Part shown: positions 1 through 12,130 of the stretch, in pieces
Layout of the letters: each line of letters starts with the position of its first letter
Numbering within the stretch: position 1 is the stretch's first letter
NCBI RefSeq assembly: GCF_047511655.1
Contig: NC_133390.1
Location: 167,916,083 to 167,980,082 of the forward strand
Reading direction: 5' to 3'
Length of the DNA stretch: 64,000 bases
Source: Castor canadensis
Lineage: Eukaryota; Chordata; Mammalia; Rodentia; Castoridae
The notes under the pieces: model-generated
Told to the model about the DNA's origin: nothing
The model's database searches: none
Seen by the model: only the letters and a program-made list of their open reading frames with translations
Made by a program: the position numbers and the translations under genes

Positions 1-46
1 ACAAAACAATCTTGATTCCATGGAGAACAGTGCTCTGGTCCAGAAA

Positions 47-225
47 TCAGATGCTTGGGCAGGTGACCTTACATGTTTGTTCATCTGAAAAGTTGTTGTC
101 ATTGCCTTCGCAGCCTCCATAAAAAAATAACTCACATCTGTGTGTTTTGATGTTGTAATACCATTGTGGAAGGGATGCTCGACAACGACCAATTTTCATA
201 GGAAGATTGCAGGGATATGGTACAT
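47..225 (-). CDS. SPINT3: SPINT3 exon 2: Kunitz domain and stop
   Basis: Translation begins (G)AT-GTA-CCA, i.e. D-V-P-Y-P-C, and ends ...CKVTCPSI-stop. Cysteines sit in the classical C-x8-C-x15-C-x7-C-x12-C-x3-C spacing. A (TG)n microsatellite lies about 65 bp upstream of the acceptor on the transcribed strand. Confidence 0.88.
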
Positions 226-3108
226 CTGTAAAGAGAGAAAGTGGTTGACGGAAGCCAACCATGCCCTTGTCAGCCACCCCCATTTGCCTTTGTGTGTGTG
301 TGTGTGTGTGTGTGTCTGTGATGGGCAAGAGGTTTGCAGTTCTGGGCTTTGAACTCTGGGCTTTAGCTTGCTGGGAAGTTGTTCTACCACTTGAGCCATG
401 CTTTCAGGTAAGGCCCGTGAGGTTTTACTGGTCCTGGGTTACAATACTGAAACTGTCCACAGCAGCTCTCCTCTCCACCCAACCATAGAAGTTGAGGTTT
501 TAAAATCTGTAGCCTACTGTTTTGAAAATCCCATACTTGGGAATCCAACCCAAATGGATTCAAATCCTAGCTTTGCCACTTAATACTGTATGATGTGTAA
601 ACAGAACTTCTCCAAGCCTCCATTTCTTCATTTGTCATATCTAAGAGTTGAAATCCATCCTCCCGTGTCCTCCAGACCTGATTTTCTACAGTAAGATCTC
701 TTGGGCTTCCACCCTCTGTCTCAATGCCAATTCCAGATTGGATAACCTACAGGAGGAGGATGACCTTGAATCTGAGAACAAGGGTTCACCCAGACTGGGT
801 AATTTTCTGGTTGCACAGATAGTCTATTTTGTGTCTTCCAGGTACCTGTATTGTAAACTGGAGGTTTAATATCCACATTTGGAGCTTATAGGTTGGATAT
901 AGATAACAAGGGAAAAGCACTGACAAATAGAAAATAAATTGATAAATGGTAGCTGCTCTAACCACTCTTCCCTTCATAACCAAGAAGACCTTTGACATCA
1001 GGACTTAAGCACACTCATATCTGTCGCCCTAGTGCCCAAAACAAGCCTGCTCTTTGTTCTCAGTAAATATTTGTTATTGGAAAACCACAGTAACCATGAG
1101 CTCCTCTAAGAAAGTATGAGCACTTTCTTTTTATTCTCCTTTCATGTTTTTGTCACAACGTGAATGATTTTACCCTTGAAATTACTCTTCACAGTAGCTT
1201 CCATGACTTCAAAATTATCTGGAGAAACTAGGGCCAGGGATATGAAGTGTCTTCTCTAATGCTTGGCTGGGAAACATTGGGACCAAGAAGCAAAGCCAGC
1301 AAAGTCCAGCTGCAAGTGTTTGCAGGTTCTCCGTCCCTCTCCATTGATGTGGAATGAAAGGACAGATGGCTGGCTGGATGGCGGCTGGCTGAACAATTAT
1401 TCCTATAGTGGAATTTCAGGCAATATCCTAGGCGGGGAAAGATTCGGTTCAGGCTCTGTCTTATCCGTTTACCTTCAAGGCTGACTCAAATGGTGAAGGA
1501 TAAAGGCAAAGAGGCAAAATAGCTTGTCCAGGAATGGTGGGGGGAAGGGAGAGGCAGTTTGGAATGGTCCTGATACATCTTTGTCACAGCAGTACCACCC
1601 GCTTGACCCTAATGGTGACTTTTTAGGGGCTGTAGTCTCACTTCCTTTTTAGTTTTCTCAGTCCAGATTCTCTGTTATTCCATTCCAAAAAACCAAAGGA
1701 AAAACTCTGACCTTATTTTTCCTTATATAACAGGGTTGATGATAGTGTGTGTTGTGTATGAGTATGTGTGTTAAGTGTGACAGAAGTTGACCTGAGCATT
1801 TTATAAGAATCTACTGACAGCTAAGTTATACTGAGAGCTTCTGTGTATTGGATTTGACCCATAAGCAGATAAAATCACTAGCCTTATTTTATAGAAGAAG
1901 AAACTGAAAGTCATAGAGGCAAACTAGTGTTCCTGGAGTGCAGTTAGTCAGTGGTAGAGCCAGAACCTGACCCCAGGTATGTCTCACACAGGAGAGTCTG
2001 TCCTGTTCACGTCCACATTCCTCTTACATACAATAGAGCTTCTGAGAATTGGTTGTACATCAGGATTGTTTGCAAGTCTTGTTAGAACCCAGACTGCATG
2101 AGAGGCAACCCAGAGTTTCTGCATAAGAAGCAGAGAGACTAGAAACTCCTACATTGACGCTACTGCTGGGCTCAGGGACAACTTTGAGACACTGCCTATG
2201 GAACTATCCGGAGAATTAGGATTCCATTTATACACAAGAATCTGTCGTCTACAGCTCCACGGATGCTGACAGCCATGAGCGCAAGGATGTGCACGAGCAT
2301 TTAACACTGCTAATGTCTGCAAGGTAAGATTTGACACATTTTTACTTTCTCCCTTCTGCTTCTGCTTATTTACATTACATTTCAGTGCTGGGGGAAAATC
2401 CCAGGGCTTCTGCATGCTAGGGAGTGCTCTAGTACTGACCCACACCCCCAGCCCTAGGTATTTTTAAAAGGGAATCCTACTGACTGCTCAAAAATCTTGA
2501 AATCATTGCCAAACATCCCTGTCCCGGCAGATTTTCCTGGATATTTGACATTTCATCTCCCTGCTCCACTTGCAGATTTTAAGCTGCAACAAAGGAAGTG
2601 GTCCAGGAAGGAGACTTTCCTGTAATGAAGTCTGGTTTTGCTAACTCTCTCAACCTCACCCTCAAATGTGGTTTCACGTCCCCCTTTCTTAATCTCACTT
2701 TGCTCTCCACAAACCCAGATTTTGAAGTCCCTTCCAAGTGGTCCCCTGTTCTATTTCCTGTGGTGCTTTTGCCATCGATTATGCTGGGATGCATTTTGCA
2801 GCACGAGCTGTCCCCCTCTTGCTAAAATATGAATTCCACAAAGGCAGGGGCTTTGGCTCATGGCTGTAGCACCAGCTCCTGGACAGGGCGTGGCACATAG
2901 CACTCACCCAGTGTATATTTATGAAATGAATGAATCAACTCCTTACCCCATGAGATGAGAAATGGACCCTGTACTCTTGGGTCTCTGCTCTATTCCCAGT
3001 TCATGCTCTGAGATCCCACACTGCATACCAACCTCCTGCTCCTTGAGATGGAAGCACTTGACAACTGATGAGAATCAGGAGAAAGGAGAAAGCGGCCTGG
3101 AGCTGCAT
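47..3108 (-). CDS. SPINT3: SPINT3, single-Kunitz secreted protease inhibitor (two coding exons)
   Basis: Two coding exons join in frame: 3033-3108 (start ATG at 3106-3108, 25 codons plus one base) and 47-225 (TGA at 47-49), giving 84 residues against about 89 in human. Exon 1 is a signal peptide starting MQLQAAFSFLLILISC, which closely resembles the start of human SPINT3. Exon 2 is one Kunitz/BPTI domain with all six cysteines and the FFYGGCEGNDNNF core. The loop after the second cysteine reads GRC-R-A-S, so P1 is Arg and P1' Ala, typical of inhibitors of trypsin-like enzymes. The acceptor is TTTACAG|AT (phase 1). The donor GAG|GTTGGT is weak; GTATGC five bases downstream is an alternative but would change phase. 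SPINT3 next to WFDC6 and EPPIN matches the human gene order. The 3' UTR runs off the left end. The gene assignment is solid; the exact donor is inferred. Confidence 0.85.
290..320. repeat. (TG)n microsatellite
   Basis: Uninterrupted TG dinucleotides followed by TCTGTG, inside the SPINT3 intron. Confidence 0.95.
322..412 (-). repeat. tRNA-derived SINE fragment
   Basis: On the minus strand it reads as a tRNA-like SINE with A-box-like 'tggctcaagtggtagaac' and B-box-like 'gttcaaag'. The same module recurs many times in this window. Confidence 0.7.
413..2375. other. SPINT3 intron, left part
   Basis: No exon-like or repeat family was recognised with confidence here. Open frames are short and lack splice-flanked domains. 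Confidence 0.5.
2380..2456 (-). repeat. ID-like SINE fragment
   Basis: The minus strand reads 'ggggtgtgggtcagtactagagcactccctagcatgcagaag...', a degenerate ID/tRNA-Ala type SINE. Confidence 0.6.
3033..3108 (-). CDS. SPINT3: SPINT3 exon 1: signal peptide
   Basis: The 25 codons encode a hydrophobic leader (FSFLLILIS) after MQLQAA, and the last base, G, completes a phase-1 junction with exon 2. The start is chosen by similarity to the SPINT3 leader. The upstream in-frame ATG of the longer open frame (to 3198) has no such support. Confidence 0.8.
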
Positions 3109-3885
3109 GGTGTCATCTAGCAGTGAGCCAGCTGGGGTTGCCTTTTTAGAGACAAAGGGGACTGAGAGGCGGGGTGGCCCCACATCATTTTCATTCACCC
3201 CTCACTGCTGTTATCCCTGGGGTTGGCTGCCTGTGGAACAGAGTGTCCTGTCAAAGAACACTTCCTCATTTGTCCTCCTGGATTTATCTGATCTGGCCTT
3301 TCAAGACAATTGGCCACCCCATTAGGGTGGAAGCTCCTTCAAGAATAATCAACCATCAACAGCTGCCATGGCCACCCTTCGCTTTTTCAGGAACAAAGAA
3401 AATACTCCTCACACTTTGTCCCTTGAGGGTACACAGGAACCCCTCAAAACTTAGAGCCCCAAGCTTTGGCTCAGATATGGACTGAATGTGTAACCGAAGG
3501 CTTCATGTGGTGGAAGATTGGTCCTCAGTGTGGCAGTGTTGAGAGGTGGAGCAACCTTTAACAGAGGACTTAGTGCAGGTAAAAAGCCCATTGCAGTGCT
3601 GCCCTTGGAAAGGACTCAGTAGCTCTCGTGAGATCTTGGTTAGTTCCCTTGTGACAACAGTGAGTTGTCACAAGAAGATCAAGTCTCACCCCTGAGTTGT
3701 TTTGGTGTTCTTTCCCACAATGCAAGCTTTCTCTTTCACATGTTTTGTGCCATGATGCCATGTGCTATGCTGTGACACGGTTTGGGGAGGGGCTTCTCTA
3801 GATGTCAAAGTGTTCAGGCAACCTCCCCGTTGATTTTCAGACTCAAAAACTGTGAACTAAATCAATATCTTTTATATTTTCTTTT
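3109..3885. other. Upstream flank of SPINT3
   Basis: The likely SPINT3 promoter and 5' UTR fall just above 3108. I see no clear TATA box. Nothing else is recognised. Confidence 0.4.
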
Positions 3886-3887
3886 TT

Positions 3888-3966
3888 TGGTGAGACTGGG
3901 GTTTGAACTTGGGCTTTGCACTTGTAAAGCAAATGCTCTTCCGTTTGACCCACACCTCCCATCACT
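3888..3966 (-). repeat. tRNA-derived SINE
   Basis: Revcomp shows the A-box/B-box module of the local tRNA-like SINE ('gcaaagcccaagttcaaacccc'). Confidence 0.7.
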
Positions 3967-4530
3967 ACACCTCTTTTAAAAATGCATGCTACCTCATGTA
4001 CTTTGTTGCAGCAACAGAAAATAGGCTAACACACCCCACTGTGTAGCTGAGACGAGGACAGGTTAAACTACCTTGACCACAGTTACAGAGATAGAAAGGT
4101 TCAAAGTCAAGACTGAGACCCTGGTCTGTCCAGCTCCAATGTCACTGAGTTGATCATTCATTCAACAAACACTTATCAAGTATCCACAGTACCCACAGTG
4201 CACTAGGCAGTGTCAGGTGCTGCCTTCACCACACCTGGGTGCTCCCAGGGAATTATGGGAACAAACATACACTTGGCCGGAAATCAGAAACTGTCACTTA
4301 CTTAGATAATTAGCTGAATCATATTTGAACAAAAGTGTCAAAATCTCATTGCAGAAGGAGGTCCAGCCTTGTGGGATTCAGAGGGCCATTGTGTCTAGAG
4401 ATTCACCCTGTCCCCAGAGCCCAGCATATTTCCCACTGGACTCCTTTCCAAGATCCGAAGTTTTGGGGAGACAAACCTGTTACGCTTTAGTGGGATTTAG
4501 TGAGGTTCACATCTGAAGTCCAAAGTTGTG
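3967..4530. other. Intergenic, no gene seen
   Basis: Short open frames only. The stretch at 4150-4230 resembles an old MIR-like tail ('cactaggcagtgtcaggtgctg'). Confidence 0.35.
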
Positions 4531-4533
4531 CTT

Positions 4534-4985
4534 GAGTTCAGCACACAAGGGAGGGGTGAGGATAGGTAAGACACCCAAAAAACTAGATAGCATTTGTTGC
4601 CCTCAATGCAGAGAAACTAATGCAGAAACTTAAAAGCAACTGAGGCCAATAAGAGAAGGGAACCAGGAACTAGAGAAAAGGTTAGATAAAAAAGAATTAA
4701 CCTAGAAGGTAACACACACGCACAAGAAATCAATGTGAGTCAACTCTCTGTATAGCTATCCTTATCTCAACCAGCAAAAACCCTTGGTCCTTCCTATTAT
4801 GGCTTATACTCTCTCCAACAAAATTAGAAATAAGGGCAAAATAGTTTCTTCTGGGTATTGAGGGGGTGGGGAGGAGAGGGAGGGGGCGGTGGGGTAAGGG
4901 TGGGGGCTAGGGAAAGCGGGAAGAAATGACCCAAATATTGTATGCATAAATGAATAAAAGAAAAAAAAGAATTAGAGGAGAAAAA
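4534..4985 (+). mobile_element. L1 3' end (5'-truncated, 3' UTR only)
   Basis: From 'cacacaagggaggggtgagg' the sequence follows the 3' UTR seen at 62855-63290, through the G-rich segment at 4858-4920, and ends in an A-rich tail with AATAAAAG. No ORF2 is left. A target-site duplication was not obvious. Confidence 0.85.
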
Positions 4986-5034
4986 AATAGCCATTCCTTT
5001 ATTATATTTCATTATTATTTAATTTTTAATCCAC

Positions 5035-5590
5035 AAAGTGTGTATATATATGGTATACATTGTGGAGTGTGTACAAGGTGGACAGACTAAATCAAGCTAT
5101 GTTTCATACGCATTACCTCACTTGTCAATTTGTGGGTGTGGGGGGGTATGTGTGTGTCTGCGTGTGTGGGGGGGTATCTGTATCTGTGTGTGTGACTGTG
5201 TGTGTTTGTGTGTGTCTGTCTGTGTCTGTGTTTGTAGGTATGGGTGTGTGTGTTGAGAACACTTAAAACCCACTCTCCTAGCAGTTCTCAATTACACGAT
5301 ACACTGTCATTAACTAGTCACCATGTCCTATACAGATCTCCACAACCTGCGTCTCTGGTCTGAAACTTTGTAACCTTTGACCAGCATCTCCCTAACCCCT
5401 CCACTCCCTACCCCCTGGTACCCGCCTTTCCCTTCTCAGCTTCTCTGAGTTCAACTTGTTTAGATTCCTTCCACAAGGGAGGTCATGAGCTATTGTCTTT
5501 CTGTGTCTGGCTTCTCTCTCTTAATGTCCTGCAGGTTCATCTCCATTGTCCCAAATGGCAGAATTTCCTTCCTTTTTTCTGGTCAACATC
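5035..5590 (-). mobile_element. Old L1 3' UTR/3' end fragment
   Basis: Sequence such as 'gagaacacttaaaacccactctcctagcagttctcaa' and 'cctttgaccagcatctccc' is typical of ancient mammalian L1 3' ends read in reverse. It is split by a GT-rich expansion at 5139-5256. Confidence 0.65.
5139..5256. repeat. GT-rich simple repeat
   Basis: Imperfect TGTG/TGTC/TGGGGG tract inside an old L1 fragment. Confidence 0.9.
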
Positions 5591-6570
5591 AACATCAGTC
5601 TACATTTATTATTCTCACTACACTGCTTTAGAACACTGTCATCTTGGAAGTTTGCTTTTTGGAGATCTTTGATTACTGGTTCTTGGTTGCATGACACAAG
5701 GTGGCCCCTCGCTTTCCAAGTAATTTTAGTTCATCAGTTCAGGGTTTTCATTCCATCAAGGTGGGGAGAGCATGGGGGAGCAAAGACGTTCATATCACGG
5801 TGGTCAAAAGAGAGAGGCATATTCTCTCCGTCTCTCTGTCTCTCTTTCTCTCTTTCTCTCTCTTTTAACCTCTTTGGGCCTCATTTTTCTCATCCACATA
5901 TGGGGACTAATTATGCTGTTTTGGTATATGTAATTGTTAATCTTTTTATACTTGGTGTAAAGATTCTTTATTTTTATTAGCACATCATAGTTGCAAGCCA
6001 TAAATAATTTAGTGTACAAACTGTGATATTTACATGTGTGTTTACAATATACCTTACATTCACCACTCCCTCTTCTCCATCATCCCCTCCCTCTTTCTTA
6101 GAACAATTTCAACAGCTTTCATTTTTTTATTTTCACATATGAATACAAAATGTCAACCATATTCTCCTCTGTTCACCCTTGCCTTATGTCCTCTTCTCCC
6201 ACTTGTACCCACCTCAGAAAATACCTGTTTTCTTCCTGTCTGTCATTTTTTTAAGTGCATACTGATAGTCCAAGAGGGTTTAATTGGCATTTCAGACATG
6301 TATATGTCATCTTTAATCAGCTCGCCCTCCCCATTAACACTTAGTTTTGACTGTCAATGTGATTGGGGTGAGAGTCACCTAGGAGATAAGTAAAGCACCT
6401 CTGGTGTGTCTGTGGGGGTGTTTACAGAGACAACTGGATCATTCGGGCTCTGACGTAATCAATGGTTTCATCCACTGACAGATTAAAAATTTGAGCAGAC
6501 TTGGAAAGTGGTGGAATTCTGGGAGGTGGGGAAGTTGGAGTAAGTGGGTTACTGGGGTGTGACTTTACTT
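5591..6570. other. Intergenic, low-complexity CT tract only
   Basis: A TCTC-rich tract lies at about 5823-5868. The 144-codon open frame around 5546-5980 has no domain and a composition typical of chance. Confidence 0.4.
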
Positions 6571-6750
6571 TTTCAGTCCCAGGGCCTCCCACATGCTGGG
6601 CAAACACTCTATACCACTGACCATATCCCCAGACTGCTTTTTCAAGTTCTATTTGGACATGATCTCACTGTGTAGCCCATGCTGGTCAAATTTATGATCC
6701 TCTTGCCTCAGCCTCCAGAGAAGCTTGGATTACAGGTGTGCCCTACAAGG
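6570..6750 (-). repeat. Composite tRNA-like/B1-like SINE
   Basis: The tRNA-like module ('ggtcagtggtatagagtgtttgcc' in revcomp) is followed by a B1-like half ending 'ggattacaggtgtgcc'. Confidence 0.7.
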
Positions 6751-7117
6751 GGGCATGCCTCTGAAGGTACATCTTAGTTCTGATCCCTTCCAGTTCTTTG
6801 CTTTTTGCCTTAATATCAGCAGCTTTCCTCCCCTATACCCTTCCTCCATGATGTTTCTGGCTTATCGCAGCCAGGTAGGCAGCTGACCATGGGCTGAAAA
6901 CTCTGAAACTGTGAGCCACAATAAATCTTTCCTCCTGTAAACTGTTTCACACAAGTGTCTTTATACCACAGTGAAAGGATAATTCACACAGCATTTTCCC
7001 ATAACTGGCCCAAAAGTTTAATGATTATTCAAGTGCATACATCATAAATGCACACACAAGCACGTGCCATTTGCAAATGTGTGTTGCATGATGTCTATAT
7101 GGAAACAAAAGTGTTAA

Positions 7118-7428
7118 CTGAGTCCAAAGTGGTGGCTCATGCCTGCAATCCTCGTTATTCCAGAGGTGGAGATTAGGAGGCCACCCTTGGCAAAAGTTCT
7201 GGACACCCTCTCTCAACCAATAATTGGGAGTGGCTCATGCCTGTCATCTCAGCTCCTGGGGAAAAGTAAATAAATGGAGGATCAAGATTTAGGTCACCTG
7301 GGTAAAGCAAGACCCTATCCCTCAAAATAACTAAAGCAAAAAGAATGGGAGATGTGGCTTACATGGTAGAGAGCCTGCCTAGGATCACAAGGCCCTGAGT
7401 TCAAACTCCTATACCACACAAACAAAGT
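7118..7428 (+). repeat. Composite B1-like + tRNA-like SINE
   Basis: Begins 'aaagtggtggctcatgcctgcaatcc', repeats a second B1-like start at 7229, and ends with 'acatggtagagagcctgcctagg...ccctgagttcaaactcc'. It is a dimer-like arrangement with the tRNA module at the 3' end. Confidence 0.8.
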
Positions 7429-7429
7429 G

Positions 7430-8806
7430 CTAACTGCATCAGGGCCATACTTGATTCCTCTAGACATGTGTTCCCCACCTTTGCACAGTAGTTGTCGTTC
7501 TTCCTTCTCTTTAAATTCCATGAGGCTAGGGTACACATTTCTTGGTCCTGTTTCTTCCAATTGCAGTTCACTCAACTGTTGGTCAACACGCTCATCATCT
7601 TTGATACTTACTGTTTACTCCACCTCTATCTTGAATGCACTTCTGAGGCCTCCATTTCAACATATCTAGAGTACATCTTTTCCCTTGCTTGGGGTCATCA
7701 GCATTATCCTAGCTATTTCCTTCCTTAACCTTCTTCAATAGTGAAATCTGTTCATCAGAAAACAAAGCAATGGCAGCAGGGGGAGTGAACAGACTGGCAA
7801 CTGCTGTTCAGGCAGAGGAAAGGCAAGGTTGCCTATTGGTGCACCTTGGCTGAGAGCTTACCACCATGCTTTCTCTTTTGGAGCTGCTAATTGAGAAGTG
7901 AGAAGCTGCCTTTTAACACACGATTGGTCCCAGGGGCACTTGCAATGTTTAGAGACACATGAGATTGTCACAACTCGTAGGTGAGGTTACCTATTAGCAC
8001 CTGGTAGCTAGAGATGAGGGACACTGCTAGACATCCTACAGTGCCCTTGACAGCCCCTAACAACAAAGAATTATCTGTATTCAGATGTTAATCAAACCTT
8101 GCACGAGAAGTATGGATTTAAATGATTTTGTAAAATCATAAAATCTCTTCCTTCATTGACGTCATGATCAGGACTCAGTATAGTTGGGGACTGTGCCTGA
8201 TGAGGGGTGCCTGTGCTGATTTGACAAAAATGACCTTGTGAGTGGTTAAGAGAGGAACTGGGCTTTGAGAAGCAGGTGTTCTGTACACAGGTGGCCCAGG
8301 GTGATCTTTGGTCATGCTCTTGCTCAGATGATCAGGGAGGCCCGTTTCTGCAATTCCAGAAGATTGAGACCAAGTATAAAATGTATTAAACACAAGCACA
8401 GATGCAAGCAGGCAGCTCTTGCTGGTTGTCTGTCACTTATTAAGGAGTCTTACCCTATGTCGACCATATGTGAGTGCATGTGTACATTTGGATAAAGGAT
8501 AACTGAGTTAATTTTATCTGAGACCTTTGATGTGGTTTGTGTAAGGATGGGAAGAGTAAATTCGGGTGAGATATTGTACAGATTAGTGGGATTTTCTGTG
8601 ATATTTCCACATATGCATACATCACAAATGGATCATGTCTATCCATTCTTTTTTCTAACTTCCCCCTCACCCTACCCAGTCCTAGTATTCCCTCTTTGAC
8701 TGTCATGAAAACTTTTTATAGATTTTTCTTTTTAGTTCCACATATGACAGAGAATATTTGAGGGAGATATATATGAAAGAATATGTGAGGGAGAATATCC
8801 TAAAAT
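7430..8806. other. Intergenic, no gene recognised
   Basis: No splice-flanked WAP or Kunitz module and no clear repeat was identified by eye. 8575-8780 may contain an old L1 3' UTR remnant ('ccacatatgacagagaatat'). Confidence 0.35.
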
Positions 8807-9019
8807 GCTAGGGTTTCAGGAGTGAGCCACAGCACCCAATCTTCCCTCACTCTTAGACTTTTTGGTGGACTCTATGAACGGGAAGCACTAAGAGGAAACT
8901 GACAGGTGAAATACATGGACCAGAGGTGTTCCATCCCATTTCTGACTCTTGTCTGCTTATGTCTAGCAGCAGAAAACAGTTACACATCCAATATCTAGAT
9001 ACTTCTGGAACTCTTTGAG

Positions 9020-9340
9020 TTTTTTGTTAGTATTTGGCTTGAACTCAGGGCCTTATGCTTGTTAGGCAGGCTCTGTACCACTTCAGTCATACTTGGAACC
9101 CCTTTTTACTTACTTTTTTTAAATATTGTCTCAGTTTTGCCCAGGCTGACCTGAACCATGTTTCTCTAATTAATGCCTGCAATGTAGTTGGGATGACAGG
9201 CATGTGCAAACACAACCAACTTTTTTTTTTAGTGGGATGTGATCTAGCTAATTTTTCGCATAGGCAGGCCTCAAACCACAATCCTCCCTATCTCTGCATC
9301 CACAGTAGCTGGAATTATAGGTGTAAGCTCCTCTGCTGAG
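9020..9340 (-). repeat. Composite SINE within duplication copy A
   Basis: Revcomp shows the tRNA-like module and then B1-like sequence. The counterpart in copy B is at about 12315-12640. Confidence 0.7.
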
Positions 9341-9929
9341 CCTGCTCTGCCACTTCCTAAAATACTCACTCCACACCTCCACCAAGTGATACCAGCACGA
9401 GCTGGCTATACCTTCCCATCCAGTGGACCAAGCCTCATTTGTGCCCAGAGAGGTCTGAGAACCAGCTGCAGCACATTCTAGAAAACAGAGTTCATCCATG
9501 CAGCTCCCACCTCTCTTGTTCCCAGAGTTGCTAGCATCAAATAATTCCAGGCCTCTTCTATTAAACTCTTTGATTCTTCTAATAATAATCTCTTATTTCT
9601 CCAAATCCAGGAGTGATGGCTCCCTCATCTTTTCCCTTTTTTCCCACCCTACTAACACTCGTGTAAGCAGTTCTCAGTATTAAATCCTTCCTGTTTAGAA
9701 CACCTAATATGGTTTGCATACCTTACTGGACCCTGCCTAATACAGAGTGAGGTCCTGGCCATTTCTATTCTTTCCCTGGAATGGTGGTTTAAACTCCCAG
9801 CAAGACTTCTCTAGAAGGGACTTCTTCAACCATAGGAATGAGATTTAAATACTACATGTTAAAAAGCAGAATGACAAATAGCCACTAAACCCTGATGTCA
9901 ATGAGGCTCAACATTTGGCATTCTTCAGA

Positions 9930-10020
9930 CCTGGGTTTTAGTTCCACCTTCTGACATGCTGTGTGGCTCTGGACAAGTCCATTCTTTACTAGAAGTTTCC
10001 ATTTGTACACGTGTAGAAAA
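9930..10020 (-). repeat. MIR-like SINE remnant
   Basis: 'cagacctgggttttagttcc...gacatgctgtgtggctctggacaag' fits a MIR core in type. A second copy lies at about 13222-13310. Confidence 0.5.
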
Positions 10021-10855
10021 AAGAAGGGAAGGAGGATTTGGGCCAGTGTTGTTCTGTTGCTCTGTCAGACCACACATTTCCTGTGTTTCCAAGCCATCCA
10101 ACTTTTCTGGTTCTAAAGGCAGCTCTGAGAAGAGAACATAAGAAGGAGAGGAAAAGGAGGGGTCCTGGGTCTGCATAGCATCTTAGAAACATCAAGGATT
10201 CCACTTGAGGTATCTTCTGGGGTGTACTGGGCAGAATAATGAGCAACACGTTGGTAATTAAGAGACATGGGGTCCTCCAGCAACTGTGAGGTCCTTCAAG
10301 GTAGGGGTTCCCTGTGCTCAGCCCTGAAGGCTCTGAGTTCATTCCTGAGCAGAACAGGTGAGCAGATATCATCAACCACAGGGCACTCTCTGGCCATTTC
10401 CAGGACCTTATTTTCTATAGGAACCTGGGACAGAGCAATTTGTTCTAGTACTTCATGTATGCCAACCCCAATCAGGGACTGAATGGCACCAAGGGGATAG
10501 ATGAGCACCAGGTCTTATCAGATTTGTCAGGCTCCTGTGCTGCCAAATGTTCTCTGTGGCATTATTTGTCCATCACCTTCATCTTATTGATAAAAAACAG
10601 ACTCTGAGAAGAGTACCCCTTTACCCGACCTCCCCCACCTAGAGCATACATTCAACCAAGGTCAAAGTTGGGGTTCAAATTTAAGTCTCCTTATTCCCAG
10701 ACATGTGCTCTGTCCTCAGGATGCAGACCAGTGATGGCTTGTGGGTAACTTGGTCTGGATCACACAGTGGAGTAGGCCTCCTAAGAGACCAGACTCACTC
10801 CCACAGAGACATTGAGACAAGTGCTGACAGAAATATGTCAAATGCACACACAGGA

Positions 10856-11252
10856 GCCACCAGGCCATCAGGACATTTCACAAACACTCAGAGCCAGCAG
10901 TGTTTTCGTGTCATCAGCACATCCCTGCTGTGCTTCTCCTCCTTTCAATAATCTTTACTTTTCTCCTAATTTCCTTCTGCACACACCAAAGCAAGAACAG
11001 AAGATTTCTTTTTTGAATGATAAGATTTTCCTGCAATTGTTCAGAATTTTAGTTTCAGAATCTTACTGAATTTTTCAGATATTAATGTCAGTTACTTTAA
11101 AGCATGTCTTACCTATTTGGGGAGTTATTTTCTAACAAATACATTAAACCTCATTTTCTCATTTTATCATTAATTATTTGGAATTAGTTATGCATGTTTT
11201 AAACTGGTGTATTGAGATCATTGACATACAAATTTGCATGGATTTAAGGCGT
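10856..11252. other. Unique spacer between duplication copies
   Basis: No gene or identifiable repeat seen. Confidence 0.35.
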
Positions 11253-11277
11253 ATCTCTCTCTGTCTCTGTCTCTCTG

Positions 11278-11335
<58 letters not shown>
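11253..11335. repeat. (TC)n microsatellite
   Basis: A CT dinucleotide run of about 80 bp with some CTGT interruptions at the left end. Confidence 0.95.
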
Positions 11336-11338
<3 letters not shown>

Positions 11339-11632
11339 TACACTGTGGTATGAACTCAGGGCCTCTCATTTGCTAGGCAAGCACTCTACCATTTGAGCCC
11401 TTTTTGCTTTAGTTAGTTTTTCAGATAGGGTTTCACACTTTTGTCCAGGCCAGCCTCAGATCATGATCCTTCTATATCTGCTTCCTCAATATCTGGGATC
11501 ACAGGCATTTGCCACCACACTTAGCTTGTTTGTTGAGATAGGGTCTCAGTAGGTTTTTGCCCTGGCTTACCTTCAACATGATCCTCTTAGCTCTACTCCC
11601 AGGTAGCTGAGATTACAGATGTGAATTTTGGT
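11336..11632 (-). repeat. Composite tRNA-like/B1-like SINE
   Basis: Starts with the reversed tRNA module ('ctagcaagcactctaccatttgagccc' region) and continues with two B1-like halves ('ggatcacaggcatttgccaccac' and 'gagattacagatgtg'). Confidence 0.8.
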
Positions 11633-11904
11633 ATATTTTGCTATGAGAATACATTGTGAAGTTATCACCACATCTTAACTAATTAACATTCAAGCATAAA
11701 AATATACATCAATTTGCATAGTTATCCTTGGGAGAGGGAGGCTGTCTTCATTGTCCCAGGCCAGCCAGTCCCCAGCATGACATATACCCAGGCTGCAGGG
11801 CCTACTGTCTGTCAGCTCCAAGTCCATCCTTCTGTACTCTTCTCTGTGATGCTGGTAGTGGGACTCTGCACACTAAGTTTCCCCTCACTCTTTTTTTAAA
11901 GGCT

Positions 11905-12130
11905 GTATCTTTATTTTTTTTTCCATTGACAACCTTAGAGTTTGAACTCAGGATCTTAACTTACAATGTAGGTGCTCTCCTACTGAAGCAACTCCACCAG
12001 CTGTTTTTGTGTATGTGTTGGATATTTTTGAGATAGGGTCCTGCTTTTTGTCCAGGATGGCCTTGAACCATGATCCTCCTGATCTCTGCCTCCCAAGTTG
12101 CTAGGATTACAGGAGTGAGCCACAGCACCT
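11905..12130 (-). repeat. Composite SINE
   Basis: Reversed tRNA-like module, then B1-like sequence ending 'aggattacaggagtgagccac'. It abuts the start of duplication copy B. Confidence 0.75.

Larger units (their letters stand above)
8807..10855. repeat. Tandem segmental duplication, copy A
   Basis: Aligns along its length with 12101-14152 in direct orientation. Matching landmarks include 'gggaagcactaagaggaaactgacagg', the SINE, the MIR-like segment near 9935-10020, 'ggggtcctccagcaactgtgaggtccttcaagg', and 'gtgggtaacttggtctgg'. Copies differ by substitutions and small indels, roughly one in ten bases by eye. Confidence 0.85.

Noticed and set aside
5546-5980. 144-codon open frame
   Set aside because: Low-complexity, Ser/Leu/Phe-rich translation of CT-rich DNA with no homology I recognise.
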